Assembly: GCA_022361315.1 (NCBI GenBank) | Contig: JAKSBB010000304.1 | Location: 1 to 32,970, forward strand | DNA: 32,970 nt | Origin: Desulfobacterales bacterium | GTDB lineage: Bacteria > Desulfobacterota > Desulfobacteria > Desulfobacterales > Desulfobacteraceae | Direction: 5' to 3' | Shown here: positions 25,744 to 32,970 of the stretch, piece by piece | Layout: the number at the start of each line of letters is the position of its first letter | How positions within the stretch are numbered: the stretch's first letter is position 1 | Position numbers and translations under genes: made by a program | The notes under the pieces: model-generated | Databases searched by the model: none | What the model saw: only the letters and a program-made list of their open reading frames with translations | Told to the model about the DNA's origin: nothing

Positions 25744-26163
25744 ATGATGCCAGTATCGAATAAAACCCGTTCCCTGGCCCCGTTTTTTGTCTTTTTGCTC
25801 ATCGTCATTCCCCTGTTCGCAGGGCTTTATTTTCTTGAACCCCCGTCGAATAACGTATACCAGGGGGTGAGGGAGCGTAACGCACCCGTGAGTTATGCAC
25901 CGACCACCGGGATTGCGGGTGACCGGGTCACCCTGATGCGGGGGGAGGCGGTGGTGATCAACAGACACCGGCTGGTGTACAGAGGAATCACCGATCAGGG
26001 AATCCGTATTGATCTTTTTCTTCTGGAGCTGGATCCGGACTATGCCTATCCGCAGGTGTTGACGAAAAAACAGGCCAAAGCGGGATTCCGCATGGCAGAT
26101 ACCCGGTTTACCCTGCAGTCGGTGAACCGGAACCGGCTGAAATTAAAATCGGAAAAACTATAA
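25744..26163 (+). CDS. Small membrane-anchored hypothetical protein
   Basis: This is a 139-residue protein I do not recognise. Residues 11-31 (LAPFFVFLLIVIPLFAGLYF region) form one strong membrane helix or uncleaved signal anchor. The rest is hydrophilic and probably periplasmic, with basic residues toward the C-terminus and a beta-rich look (GDRVTLMRGEAVVINRHRLVY). A very good ribosome-binding site, AAAGGAGG, precedes the ATG by 6 nt, which supports it as a real gene. Its stop is 20 nt from the convergent radical SAM gene. It has no cysteines. Confidence 0.72.
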   Translation: MMPVSNKTRSLAPFFVFLLIVIPLFAGLYFLEPPSNNVYQGVRERNAPVSYAPTTGIAGDRVTLMRGEAVVINRHRLVYRGITDQGIRIDLFLLELDPDYAYPQVLTKKQAKAGFRMADTRFTLQSVNRNRLKLKSEKL

Positions 26164-26183
26164 GGATCTCTATTTAACAGGCA

Positions 26184-27479
26184 CTACAGCCGCTGAATGA
26201 TGTAAAGAAACATGGGCAGCCGGCTGCGGGTCTTGAGGTGATAGAAATCAAACAACACCTCCCGCGACGGCCGGCCGAACCGCAGGGGGGAAAGATAGAC
26301 AGACCCTTTGGGCTGGGTAAACCGCAGGCTGTCCCGGATCAATGCCATCATGGCGGTGTTGTGCCCCGGGGGAAGTCCCTCGTCCATGATGAAATTGCAG
26401 GTCATCTCCACCTTCTGACAGGTTTTATTGATTTCCTGCATCCGCCGGAAGGCCATGGCCACCTTGTCTGCCGTAATGGGTTTGCCGATGCGGTCCAGGG
26501 TTTCAGGATCGGCGGATTCAAGGCCGATGTTGATACATGTGCTGAAGGGCAGGGCGTCCAGCCCTTTGAACAGGGCGTCCGGGGCATTCAGTACCGCATC
26601 CACGGAACCGAAAAAGTATAGTGCGGGCCGGGTCATGATGCCGCGGCCGAATCCCAGCGTATCGTATGCGGTTTCCGCTGCGAATAAAATCAGATCTGCC
26701 GGCGCGTTCAGGGCGTCGTGTTCCCCTAAAAAGAGACTGTTGTAGTTGATCAGATCGTCTGCATAAAGATCCCGCAGGGCCTGCAACTGCCTCTGTATAT
26801 TGTGTTTTGATCGCTGTGTGAACGCCTTTTTATTCTTTACCTTGCAGAATTTACACTTGTAGAGACAGCCGTCGGATATGGTCAGGGGGATGACATCGTA
26901 ATCCGAATGCCGGGCGTCCGGCGGCAGTACGGTGGTACGTTCGCCGCAAATGTTGAAAAGAGTGGATGCTTTTGTCTCTAATTCCTCAGGTGTTCTGGCC
27001 AGAGTGCTGTCCAACCAGTCCCGGATGGGACCGGGCATGGCAGACCGGTTGAATCTAACACCGGCAAGCGTCCGGTGCCAGTCCCGGGACAACCGGCCCA
27101 CTTCCGGTTCGGAAAAGGGCTTGCCCCCCAAAAGGGAGTTGGTGGTGTACATGAGGTTGGGCAGGTAATACTCGCCGATGGATTCGAATACCCCGGCATA
27201 CCCCCCTGTGGAGTAGTATATCCAGTCGTTTCCCGAAGTCCGCTTCAACCATTCCTGGGGGTGAAGCCAGTTTTCGGTTTTTCCCCGGGCATGGCGGATA
27301 TCATGGTTGAGATTGAACTCCATGATGAAGTCCCGGGTTTCCAGCCGGGAAAATACCCCGTATTTCACCGGATATGAAATCTTCGTATATTCCCGGTTCC
27401 CCAGAATATTGAGTTCAATGGAAAGGTCGCCGTCGGCGTAGGTGAGATGGGGCAGGTCTTTTAAAACAGGTGATTCCAT
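26184..27479 (-). CDS. Radical SAM protein of unknown substrate
   Basis: This is a 431-residue protein with the cluster motif C205-x3-C209-x2-C212 (DGCLYKCKFC). About 200 residues precede the motif, an unusually long N-terminal region. Later radical SAM barrel elements are visible: INIGLESADPETLDRIGKP resembles the Elp3/coproporphyrinogen-oxidase-like strand that contacts SAM. No SPASM-type or B12-binding region is evident. AGGA lies 6 nt before the ATG. It is divergent from the sugar dehydrogenase gene and convergent with the small membrane protein. The reaction cannot be inferred from neighbours. Confidence 0.82.
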   Translation of the reverse strand: MESPVLKDLPHLTYADGDLSIELNILGNREYTKISYPVKYGVFSRLETRDFIMEFNLNHDIRHARGKTENWLHPQEWLKRTSGNDWIYYSTGGYAGVFESIGEYYLPNLMYTTNSLLGGKPFSEPEVGRLSRDWHRTLAGVRFNRSAMPGPIRDWLDSTLARTPEELETKASTLFNICGERTTVLPPDARHSDYDVIPLTISDGCLYKCKFCKVKNKKAFTQRSKHNIQRQLQALRDLYADDLINYNSLFLGEHDALNAPADLILFAAETAYDTLGFGRGIMTRPALYFFGSVDAVLNAPDALFKGLDALPFSTCINIGLESADPETLDRIGKPITADKVAMAFRRMQEINKTCQKVEMTCNFIMDEGLPPGHNTAMMALIRDSLRFTQPKGSVYLSPLRFGRPSREVLFDFYHLKTRSRLPMFLYIIQRL

Positions 27480-27562
27480 AGCAAATCCTGTTTACATCCC
27501 ACCCCGCTGTTTTGCAATGTTTTTTTGACTTTACGGGATTCGGACAAAGGTTAGAAATAGAC

Positions 27563-27584
27563 AGGGCAGTATCTTGCCTGCCCT
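27563..27584 (+). other. Hairpin in the leader of the sugar dehydrogenase gene
   Basis: AGGGCAG (27563-27569) pairs perfectly with CTGCCCT (27578-27584) over an 8-nt loop, 26 nt before the ATG at 27611. It could shape translation or mRNA stability; no known riboswitch was recognised. Confidence 0.4.
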
Positions 27585-27610
27585 TGTTAAGATCTCTGAA
27601 AGGAGGACAT

Positions 27611-28750
27611 ATGAAGGCGAAAACTTGGCTTCTTATTCTCCTGTCCATTCTTCACTTCCAATGGGCCGGGGCGGCACAGACAAAAATTGTTTTTCAGAGC
27701 CGGAGCCAGGGCCAGGGTTTCCTGGTGGAACAGGTGGCCTCCGGACTTGGGGTACCCTGGGCCCTGGTCTTTTTGAATCCGTCCGAAATCCTGTTTACCA
27801 TACGCAGCGGCGGGATCGGTGTGCTTCGTCTGTCCGACGGCAATATCCGGTATTTGTCCGGCGGACCCGGGGCGGTCAGGCACGGGGGGCAGGGGGGGAT
27901 GCTGGATGCGGCGGTGCCACCGGACCGGACCTCCGGCGGCTGGGTTTATTTCACCTACAGCAAAACCGTAAAAACGGGTGGTGCCACGGCGCTGGCAAGG
28001 GCCCGAATCAGCAATGACCGGCTCACGGACTGGGAGGACCTGCGGGTCACCCGTTCCGGCGGACGAAAAACAGTGCATTACGGCAGCCGGCTGGCATTTG
28101 ACGATCAGGGATACCTTTACATGACCATCGGGGACCGGGGAAATCGTCACGATGCCCAGGATCTTAACAATCATGCCGGCACCGTGTTGCGGCTGAACCG
28201 GGACGGCAGCGTCCCTGAAGATAATCCGTTCAGGGGAAAGGCCGGCGCATTGCCGGAAATCTACAGCTACGGCCACCGGAACCCCCAGGGCATCGTATTT
28301 GATCCGGTGCACCGCAGGGTGTGGGCCATTGAACACGGCCCCAGAGGTGGCGACGAAATTAACCTTGTGCTGCCCGGCCGGAATTACGGCTGGCCGGTGA
28401 TTTCTTACGGCAAAGAATACTGGGGGCCTGTGCGGGTGGGGGAGGGCACCCACAAGAAAGGCATGGAGCAGCCGGTGAAGGTATATGTCCCCTCCATCGC
28501 ACCGGGCAGCCTGCTGCGGTATTCCGGTAAGGCCTTTCCCGGGTGGAAAGGCAACCTGATGTCCGGGGCCCTTAAACTGCTCCATCTGAACCGGGTGGTG
28601 CTGGACGATGCAGGCAAGGTTGTGACGGAGGAGCGGCTGTTGAGCGAACTGGACTCCCGTATCCGTGCCCTGGCGGAAAGTCCCGAGGGCTGGATTTACC
28701 TGTCCACGGACAGTGGGCATATCTACAGACTCAGGCCGGTTGATCCATAA
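27611..28750 (+). CDS. Secreted PQQ-dependent sugar dehydrogenase (glucose/sorbosone dehydrogenase family)
   Basis: This is a 379-residue protein with an N-terminal signal peptide (MKAKTWLLILLSILHFQWAGA, cleavage likely near residue 22). It is then a beta-propeller of the GSDH/YliI family, which oxidises aldose sugars with PQQ in the periplasm. Family motifs include VPWALVFL, GDRGNRHDAQDLNNHAGTVL, YSYGHRNPQGIVFD and WAIEHGPRGGDEIN, which carry the expected His/Arg cofactor and active-site residues. The length is normal. An in-frame start exists further upstream, but AGGAGG 5 nt before 27611 and the signal peptide fix this ATG. PQQ biosynthesis genes are not in the window, so the cofactor or even activity in this anaerobe is uncertain. 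Confidence 0.9.
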   Translation: MKAKTWLLILLSILHFQWAGAAQTKIVFQSRSQGQGFLVEQVASGLGVPWALVFLNPSEILFTIRSGGIGVLRLSDGNIRYLSGGPGAVRHGGQGGMLDAAVPPDRTSGGWVYFTYSKTVKTGGATALARARISNDRLTDWEDLRVTRSGGRKTVHYGSRLAFDDQGYLYMTIGDRGNRHDAQDLNNHAGTVLRLNRDGSVPEDNPFRGKAGALPEIYSYGHRNPQGIVFDPVHRRVWAIEHGPRGGDEINLVLPGRNYGWPVISYGKEYWGPVRVGEGTHKKGMEQPVKVYVPSIAPGSLLRYSGKAFPGWKGNLMSGALKLLHLNRVVLDDAGKVVTEERLLSELDSRIRALAESPEGWIYLSTDSGHIYRLRPVDP

Positions 28751-28762
28751 GGCGCTTTTGGT

Positions 28763-28790
28763 TTGCCATGACAGTTTATCCGGGTATACT
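28763..28790 (+). promoter_or_regulatory. Candidate sigma-70 promoter for the dehydrogenase-radical SAM fusion gene
   Basis: TTGCCA (28763-28768) and TATACT (28785-28790) each match five of six consensus bases and are 16 bp apart. The start point would be near 28797, giving a leader of about 27 nt to the ATG at 28824. Confidence 0.5.
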
Positions 28791-28823
28791 GGTGACCTTG
28801 AACATACAGAGAGGGAACGAGAG

Positions 28824-30719
28824 ATGACATCTTTTTACAGCGGAAAAACCATACTACTCACAGGCGCCACAGGGGACCTGGGTGCCTCCCTGGCCGAAGG
28901 GCTTTACAACCAGGGGGCGACCCTGATCCTTTCTTCCAGAACCCAGAGCAAACTGGATGTGCTGACGGCGGACATGCCGGAGAAGGACCGGGTGAAGACC
29001 ATCGTTGCCGACCTGTCCCGCAGGGGTGAGGCCGAACGGCTGGCCGAAGCTGCACAGGGGTTCACCGGCCGGGTGGATGTTCTCATCAACAATGCCGGCC
29101 TGGGGTATTTTGCCCTGATGGAAGAAACGGATCCGGAAAAGATCAGACATCTGTTCGAGGTCAACACCTTCTCACCCCTGGCGCTCATCCAGGGGCTGGT
29201 GCCGGAGATGGTCCGGCAGGGCAGCGGCCGGATTGTGAACATTGTCTCCAGTGCCGGACGGGTCCCAATCCCCACGGTGGGGGTATACGGGGGCAGCAAG
29301 TCCGCCCTGGCCGTGATGGCCAACACCATGCGTCTGGAGCTTGAAACCAAAGGGGTGGATATTGTGAATATTTATCCGGGTACCGTAAATGATTCCTTTG
29401 AGCGGAATGCCATGAGGGAGAACGACCGGCCCGGGCTCTGCCCCACCGCCGATTGCGGGGACACGACCCGGGATACGGCAGGGGAGATTTTAGATGCCGC
29501 ATCGGGGCGCCCCGGTGAGGTCTGGCTGGAGCGCCTGGGGAAATGGATGGCCCTGGCAGCCATTGCCTGGCCCGGTGTGGTGGACACCCGTCTCCGGCCG
29601 TTGCGGAACAGAACCATATCTCCGCCGGGAACTGAAAAGCCTAAAAAAGACCGGCTCTGGCGGCTCTGGCAGGTGGAGTCTTCCCTGGCCTGCAACCTGA
29701 AGTGCATCATGTGTCCCTGGGTGGATGAGCGTCGTCACCTTACCGCCGGTGGGCAGATGTCCGAAGAGATCTGGCAGGCCCTGCGCCCCTGGCTTGGGGA
29801 TGTGGCTTCTGTGGATTTCACCGGAGGTGGTGAGCCCCTGATGCAGCCCCGCTTGTTTGACTGGATCGGAGATGCAAAGGATGCAGGGTGTGAGGCCGGT
29901 TTTCTTTCCAACGGGATGCTGCTGTCGGAAAAGGTCTCCCGGCAGGTCCTGGACCTGGGGGTGGACTGGATCGGATTTTCAATCGACGGGGCGGACGCCG
30001 CCACCTATAATGGTATTCGAAAAGGGGCTGATTTTGACCGTCTCTGCCGGAATATCCGCTACCTCACAGACAACCGCATGGGCAGATATCCCCATGTCCG
30101 GATTAATTTTGTCATCATGAAGAACAACGTCCATCAGTTGTCGGACATTATTCACCTGGCCGATTCAATAGGGGCTGACCAGGTGAACTTCAAGCAATGC
30201 GATGTGATCCGCGGGGACCACGGCAAAGGGTTCGGGCTGTTTGCCTCAGAGGAATCACGACAGGTAAAACAACTCCAGAAGGCCATGAAAAAAGCCACCC
30301 GTCTGGCCCGCCGTCTGGACGTGAAAACAACGGCATTTTCATTTGTGCCCGAAGAACAGCCGGTTTGTGATCAGGATCCCAGGGATTCTCTGTTTATCCG
30401 TTATGACGGCAGCGTCTCCCCCTGCGTGAACCTGGCTGTGGGCGGACCGTCCTCCTTTCTTGGGGAATCCATGGTCTTTCCCCGGGTGACCTATGGGAAG
30501 CTTCCCGAAGCAGATCTGATGACCATGTGGGAGAGTGAAACCGCCCGGTTTTACCGCCGCAGTTTTTCACAGCGGGTACGGGCCCATGATGCGGCCCTGT
30601 CCCGGGCGGACCTGGGACGTGATCTGATCAAGCTCCGGGAGGCCTTTGACAAAGCCGCTGATGCCATGCCCGAAGCGCCTGAAGGGTGCCGGAAGTGCCA
30701 CTACTTGTACGATATTTGA
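28824..30719 (+). CDS. Short-chain dehydrogenase/reductase fused to a radical SAM enzyme with a SPASM-like C-terminus
   Basis: This is one 631-residue continuous frame. Residues 1-265 are a classical SDR: NAD(P) motif TGATGDLG (13-20), NNAG (89-92) and the catalytic Ser143, Tyr155, Lys159. After a short basic linker (266-278) a radical SAM domain begins with C290-x3-C294-x2-C297 (ACNLKCIMCPW). It continues with DFTGGGEPLM and a late cysteine region (VCDQDPRD, VSPCVNLAVGG, and C622-x2-C625 at the C-terminus) typical of a SPASM auxiliary-cluster domain. The ATG at 28824 is chosen because the SDR fold starts there and GAGGGAACGAGAG precedes it; upstream in-frame sequence overlaps the previous gene. 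SPASM enzymes modify peptides or other small molecules; the fused SDR suggests coupled redox steps, which is inference. Confidence 0.88.
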   Translation: MTSFYSGKTILLTGATGDLGASLAEGLYNQGATLILSSRTQSKLDVLTADMPEKDRVKTIVADLSRRGEAERLAEAAQGFTGRVDVLINNAGLGYFALMEETDPEKIRHLFEVNTFSPLALIQGLVPEMVRQGSGRIVNIVSSAGRVPIPTVGVYGGSKSALAVMANTMRLELETKGVDIVNIYPGTVNDSFERNAMRENDRPGLCPTADCGDTTRDTAGEILDAASGRPGEVWLERLGKWMALAAIAWPGVVDTRLRPLRNRTISPPGTEKPKKDRLWRLWQVESSLACNLKCIMCPWVDERRHLTAGGQMSEEIWQALRPWLGDVASVDFTGGGEPLMQPRLFDWIGDAKDAGCEAGFLSNGMLLSEKVSRQVLDLGVDWIGFSIDGADAATYNGIRKGADFDRLCRNIRYLTDNRMGRYPHVRINFVIMKNNVHQLSDIIHLADSIGADQVNFKQCDVIRGDHGKGFGLFASEESRQVKQLQKAMKKATRLARRLDVKTTAFSFVPEEQPVCDQDPRDSLFIRYDGSVSPCVNLAVGGPSSFLGESMVFPRVTYGKLPEADLMTMWESETARFYRRSFSQRVRAHDAALSRADLGRDLIKLREAFDKAADAMPEAPEGCRKCHYLYDI

Positions 30720-30741
30720 TGAAGGGGAATCGCAGAAGCAA

Positions 30742-31203
30742 ATGGAAATTCTACAGGCAACAACCGATGCCGATATGGACGTGATCCGGGTATTGTTCCG
30801 TGAGTATGAAAATTATCTTCAAGTGGACCTCTGCTTTCAGAGTTTTGAAGCCGAGTTGGCAGAGCTGCCGGGAAAGTATGCCCCACCGGAAGGCGCATTG
30901 CTGATGGCAGCTGAGCAGGGCAATGTTCTGGGGTGCGTTGCCCTGAAAAAACTGGAAGACGGGGTCTGTGAGATGAAACGCCTGTACGTACGGCCTGACG
31001 CACGGGGGACCGGCCTTGGACGGCAGCTGGCCGTCCGGATTATCCGGGCGGCTAGGGAGATCGGATATCGGGAGATGCGGCTGGACACCTTAGATAAGCT
31101 GACGGCGGCCATTGCACTATACAGATCCATCGGATTCAGGGAAACCGATCCCTACTATTCAAATCCGTTGCCGGGGGTGGTTTATCTGACGCTGGATCTA
31201 TAA
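30742..31203 (+). CDS. GNAT-family N-acetyltransferase
   Basis: This is a 153-residue protein with the acetyl-CoA pyrophosphate-binding motif RGTGLG (88-93) after MKRLYVRPDA, and the closing AIALYRSIGFRETDPY segment of the GNAT fold. The substrate is unknown. It starts 22 nt after the fusion gene stop and probably shares its transcript. The chosen ATG gives a normal family N-terminus; longer in-frame starts would overlap the preceding gene. Confidence 0.88.
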   Translation: MEILQATTDADMDVIRVLFREYENYLQVDLCFQSFEAELAELPGKYAPPEGALLMAAEQGNVLGCVALKKLEDGVCEMKRLYVRPDARGTGLGRQLAVRIIRAAREIGYREMRLDTLDKLTAAIALYRSIGFRETDPYYSNPLPGVVYLTLDL

Positions 31204-31220
31204 ACCGGGATGTCCCGTTT
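31202..31220. terminator. Possible weak bidirectional terminator between convergent genes
   Basis: AAAC (31202-31205) and GGG (31207-31209) pair with CCC (31214-31216) and GTTT (31217-31220) around an ATGT loop, with one bulged C. It sits exactly between two converging genes, with short A and T runs on the outer arms. The stem is short, so this is tentative. Confidence 0.35.
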
Positions 31221-31226
31221 CCGGGG

Positions 31227-31448
31227 CTATTTGGCTTCCGCTGCCTGGGATTTCCGGATCGCCGTCACCGACCTGCCGCCGATACCGTAGTTGTCCGTGG
31301 AAACTTCTTCTATGGTCACCACGGCGGTTTCACCTCCCCGGCACATGACTTCGGAGAACACCCGGGTGAATCCTTCGATCAGGGCGGCCTTCTGTTCGGT
31401 GGTGGCACCGCCGTCTTCTTCGGTCATTGTTACCTTGATAATGGGCAT
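31227..31448 (-). CDS. 4-oxalocrotonate tautomerase family protein
   Basis: This is a 73-residue small protein starting Met-Pro, so Pro2 would be the N-terminal catalytic base (Pro1) after Met removal. The sequence MPIIKVTM and the later TDNYGIGG match the 4-OT family (TDNWGVGG in characterised members). Such enzymes tautomerise 2-hydroxymuconate-type enols or act promiscuously. AAGGAG lies 7 nt before the ATG. It is convergent with the acetyltransferase gene. The substrate is unknown. Confidence 0.87.
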   Translation of the reverse strand: MPIIKVTMTEEDGGATTEQKAALIEGFTRVFSEVMCRGGETAVVTIEEVSTDNYGIGGRSVTAIRKSQAAEAK

Positions 31449-31535
31449 GGTCGTCTCCTTGGGTTGATTCGGTCCTGCGTTTGATTCTGTTCTACATTTG
31501 ATCCGTCTCTTTGCCTGATCGGCTACGGGGTGGAA

Positions 31536-32756
31536 TTAATCCACCCGGTCCACCAGCACATGCCGGGGCTTCACCCCGTCGGACGCACTGACGATTCCTT
31601 TCTTTTCCATCAGGTCGATAATTCTTGCGGCCCGGTTATATCCCACCCGTAACGCCCGCTGGACGCCGGATATGGAGGCCTGTCTGGAGGAGAGGACAAA
31701 GTCCAGGGCCGCCTGGTACTTCTCATCGTATTCATCTTCGTCCACCTCAATGGCGGCGGGTTCTGTTTCCTTTTCCGTCACCACATCCAGGACATAATCG
31801 GGTTTACCCTGGGCCTTGATGTGCTCCGTAATGGTAAGCAGTTCCTCTTCGGAAAGATAGGTGCCGTGGACCCGGGTAAGCCGTGCCGTACCCGGCGGAA
31901 CAAAGAGCATATCCCCCCGGCCCAGAAGGGTTTCGGCACCGTTGGCGTCGATGATTGTTCTGGAGTCGGTCTTTGAGGATACCTGGAATGAGATCCGGGT
32001 GGGGAAGTTGGCCTTGATAATGCCGGTGAGCACGTCCACGGAGGGGCGCTGGGTGGCGAGGATCAGATGAATGCCCGCAGCCCTGGCCATCTGGGCGATA
32101 CGGGTAAGGGAAAATTCAATATCCTTGCTGGCGGTCATCATCAGGTCGGCCAGCTCGTCGATGATCACTACGATGTAGGGGAAGGACTCAAAGGGCTCAT
32201 CTTCCTCATATTGTGACAGATCCGCCGTTTTAATTTTCTGGTTGTACTGCTCGATATTCCTGACCTGAAGGGTGGCCAGTTTTTCATACCTGCGCTCCAT
32301 TTCCCGGACCACCCACTGGAGGGCAATATTGGCCTTTTTCATATCCGTGATAACAGGGGTGAGCAGGTGGGGGATATCGTTGAACAGGGAAAGCTCGATC
32401 CGTTTGGGATCGATCATGATGAACTTCACCTGGTCCGGCCGGGACTTGTAGAGAATACTTGCGATCATGGCGTTGAGGGCCACACTTTTCCCCGTTCCCG
32501 TAGCCCCTGCAATGAGCAGGTGGGGCATCTTTTCCAGTCCCACCACCACCGGGTTGCCGATAATGTCCTTGCCCAGGCAGATGGGCGTGCGGGAATCAAT
32601 CTCCTTGAAAACCTCCGACCCGGCAATATCGATGAAGGGAACGATGCTCATTCGGGGATTGGGAATCTCAATGCCGATGACATCCTTGCCCGGGATGGGT
32701 GCCACCAGGCGGATGCTCAGGGCACTGAGGGCAAGGGCCAGGTCATCTGCCAGGTT
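31536..32756 (-). CDS. ftsK: DNA translocase FtsK, motor and gamma domains only; 5' end missing
   Basis: About 406 residues of FtsK/SpoIIIE are present. The segment opens with NLADDLALALSALSIRLVAPIPGK, then has Walker A GATGTGKS, Walker B VVIIDELADLM and LATQRPSVDVLTG, and ends with the winged-helix gamma domain (SISGVQRALRVGYNRAARIIDLM) that reads the chromosome's orienting sequences. FtsK normally has an N-terminal membrane domain, a linker and more of the alpha/beta motor upstream (PGPxxTxYE...PAPGVKISK). Here homology stops abruptly before Asn at 32754-32756, and unrelated sequence follows; its frame stays open only to about 32838. A GTG at 32705 is a possible internal start but gives an incomplete motor. 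The gene is probably a disrupted copy, or the break lies at an inserted element. A functional ftsK may exist elsewhere. Confidence 0.88.
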   Translation of the reverse strand, partial: NLADDLALALSALSIRLVAPIPGKDVIGIEIPNPRMSIVPFIDIAGSEVFKEIDSRTPICLGKDIIGNPVVVGLEKMPHLLIAGATGTGKSVALNAMIASILYKSRPDQVKFIMIDPKRIELSLFNDIPHLLTPVITDMKKANIALQWVVREMERRYEKLATLQVRNIEQYNQKIKTADLSQYEEDEPFESFPYIVVIIDELADLMMTASKDIEFSLTRIAQMARAAGIHLILATQRPSVDVLTGIIKANFPTRISFQVSSKTDSRTIIDANGAETLLGRGDMLFVPPGTARLTRVHGTYLSEEELLTITEHIKAQGKPDYVLDVVTEKETEPAAIEVDEDEYDEKYQAALDFVLSSRQASISGVQRALRVGYNRAARIIDLMEKKGIVSASDGVKPRHVLVDRVD

Positions 32757-32838
32757 GTCATTCTCCAGCAGCTCGTGACACTTCTTGATAGGGAGAGCTT
32801 CACTTTTTTGTAGAATCTGACATTGTTCCCAGATTTTT
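32757..32838. other. Junction sequence between truncated ftsK and the AT-rich repeats
   Basis: These 82 bp continue the ftsK reading frame (QILQKSEALPIKKCHELLEND) but do not resemble FtsK. They may be the outer end of an inserted element or rearranged DNA. No gene or target duplication can be shown, because the other side of the insertion is outside the window. Confidence 0.45.
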
Positions 32839-32970
32839 CAGTGAAAATGCCATTTTAAGTGAATTTTCTCTGAAATTGCCATTTTAATTTTTTTGTCTGC
32901 AAAACGGCCCAAATAGGTTTAAACTTTTCCAGTGAAAACGCCAATTTAAGTGAATTTTCTCTGAAATTGC
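32839..32970. repeat. 41-bp AT-rich direct repeats, likely terminal repeats of an insertion sequence
   Basis: The 41 bp at 32839-32879 recur at 32930-32970 with two mismatches (period 91 bp). Each begins CAGTGAAAAYGCCAWTTTAAG and ends CTCTGAAATTGC. A shorter sub-unit (TGAAAWYGCCAWTTTAA) occurs at least three times. The composition is much more AT-rich than the neighbouring genes. Multiple short repeats at element ends are known for IS21-family insertion sequences, which is my best guess; no transposase is visible because the window ends here. Confidence 0.55.

Noticed and set aside
27587..28720. 377-codon open frame antisense to the sugar dehydrogenase gene
   Set aside because: It is a shadow of a gene with a signal peptide and a recognisable beta-propeller; no family resemblance.
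32839..32970. AT-rich repeats as a CRISPR array
   Set aside because: The two copies are 41 bp with mismatches and internal sub-repeats, there are only two within the window, and no cas gene is near; insertion-sequence ends fit better.

Overview
The window reads as chromosomal DNA of a strictly anaerobic, moderately GC-rich bacterium, most likely a Desulfobacterota (Desulfobacteraceae-like) sulfate reducer. The basis is gene content: a corrinoid-type MttB methyltransferase with a BCCT carrier, an oxygen-sensitive 2-hydroxyacyl-CoA dehydratase/activator set, and two radical SAM enzymes. The taxon is an inference; no rRNA or tRNA gene was seen.

Region 1 (1-5216, minus strand) looks like a quaternary-amine catabolic operon with its regulator. 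A BCCT betaine-type transporter is followed by a non-pyrrolysine MttB-family methyltransferase and the start of a proline-racemase-family gene that runs off the left edge. A near-perfect sigma-54 promoter lies just upstream of the transporter. The next gene upstream is a PAS-AAA+ sigma-54 activator with two Fis-type DNA-binding domains. The set suggests a proline-type betaine as substrate, but this is inferred. Region 2 (5535-6884, plus) is a lone membrane permease closed by a clear intrinsic terminator.

Region 3 (7153-25451, plus) is the most unusual part: a compact seven-gene unit of 18 kb. In order it encodes a P1B-like ATPase that lacks the CPx metal motif and is fused to an FAD-dependent oxidoreductase; a stand-alone adenylating ligase carrying an Asp-Gln repeat; a free acyl carrier protein; a 3275-residue NRPS with domains C-A-T-C-A-T-C-A-T and no release domain; and a complete 2-hydroxyacyl-CoA dehydratase/benzoyl-CoA reductase-type system (two catalytic-family subunits flanking an ATP-dependent activator). 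The likely logic is that the ligase and ACP supply an acyl starter, the NRPS adds three residues (the second probably Val, the first a branched aliphatic residue, the third possibly basic), and the ATP-driven radical reductase/dehydratase with the FAD enzyme modifies or releases the product. I do not recognise this combination as a described pathway.

Region 4 (25452-31448) holds mixed genes: a small membrane-anchored protein, a divergent radical SAM protein, a secreted PQQ-type sugar dehydrogenase, a short-chain dehydrogenase fused to a radical SAM/SPASM enzyme, a GNAT acetyltransferase and a 4-oxalocrotonate-type tautomerase. Region 5 (31536-32970) is the motor and gamma part of FtsK on the minus strand. 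Its 5' part is lost abruptly near 32756 and is replaced by foreign-looking sequence with AT-rich 41-bp repeats that resemble the multiple terminal repeats of an insertion sequence.
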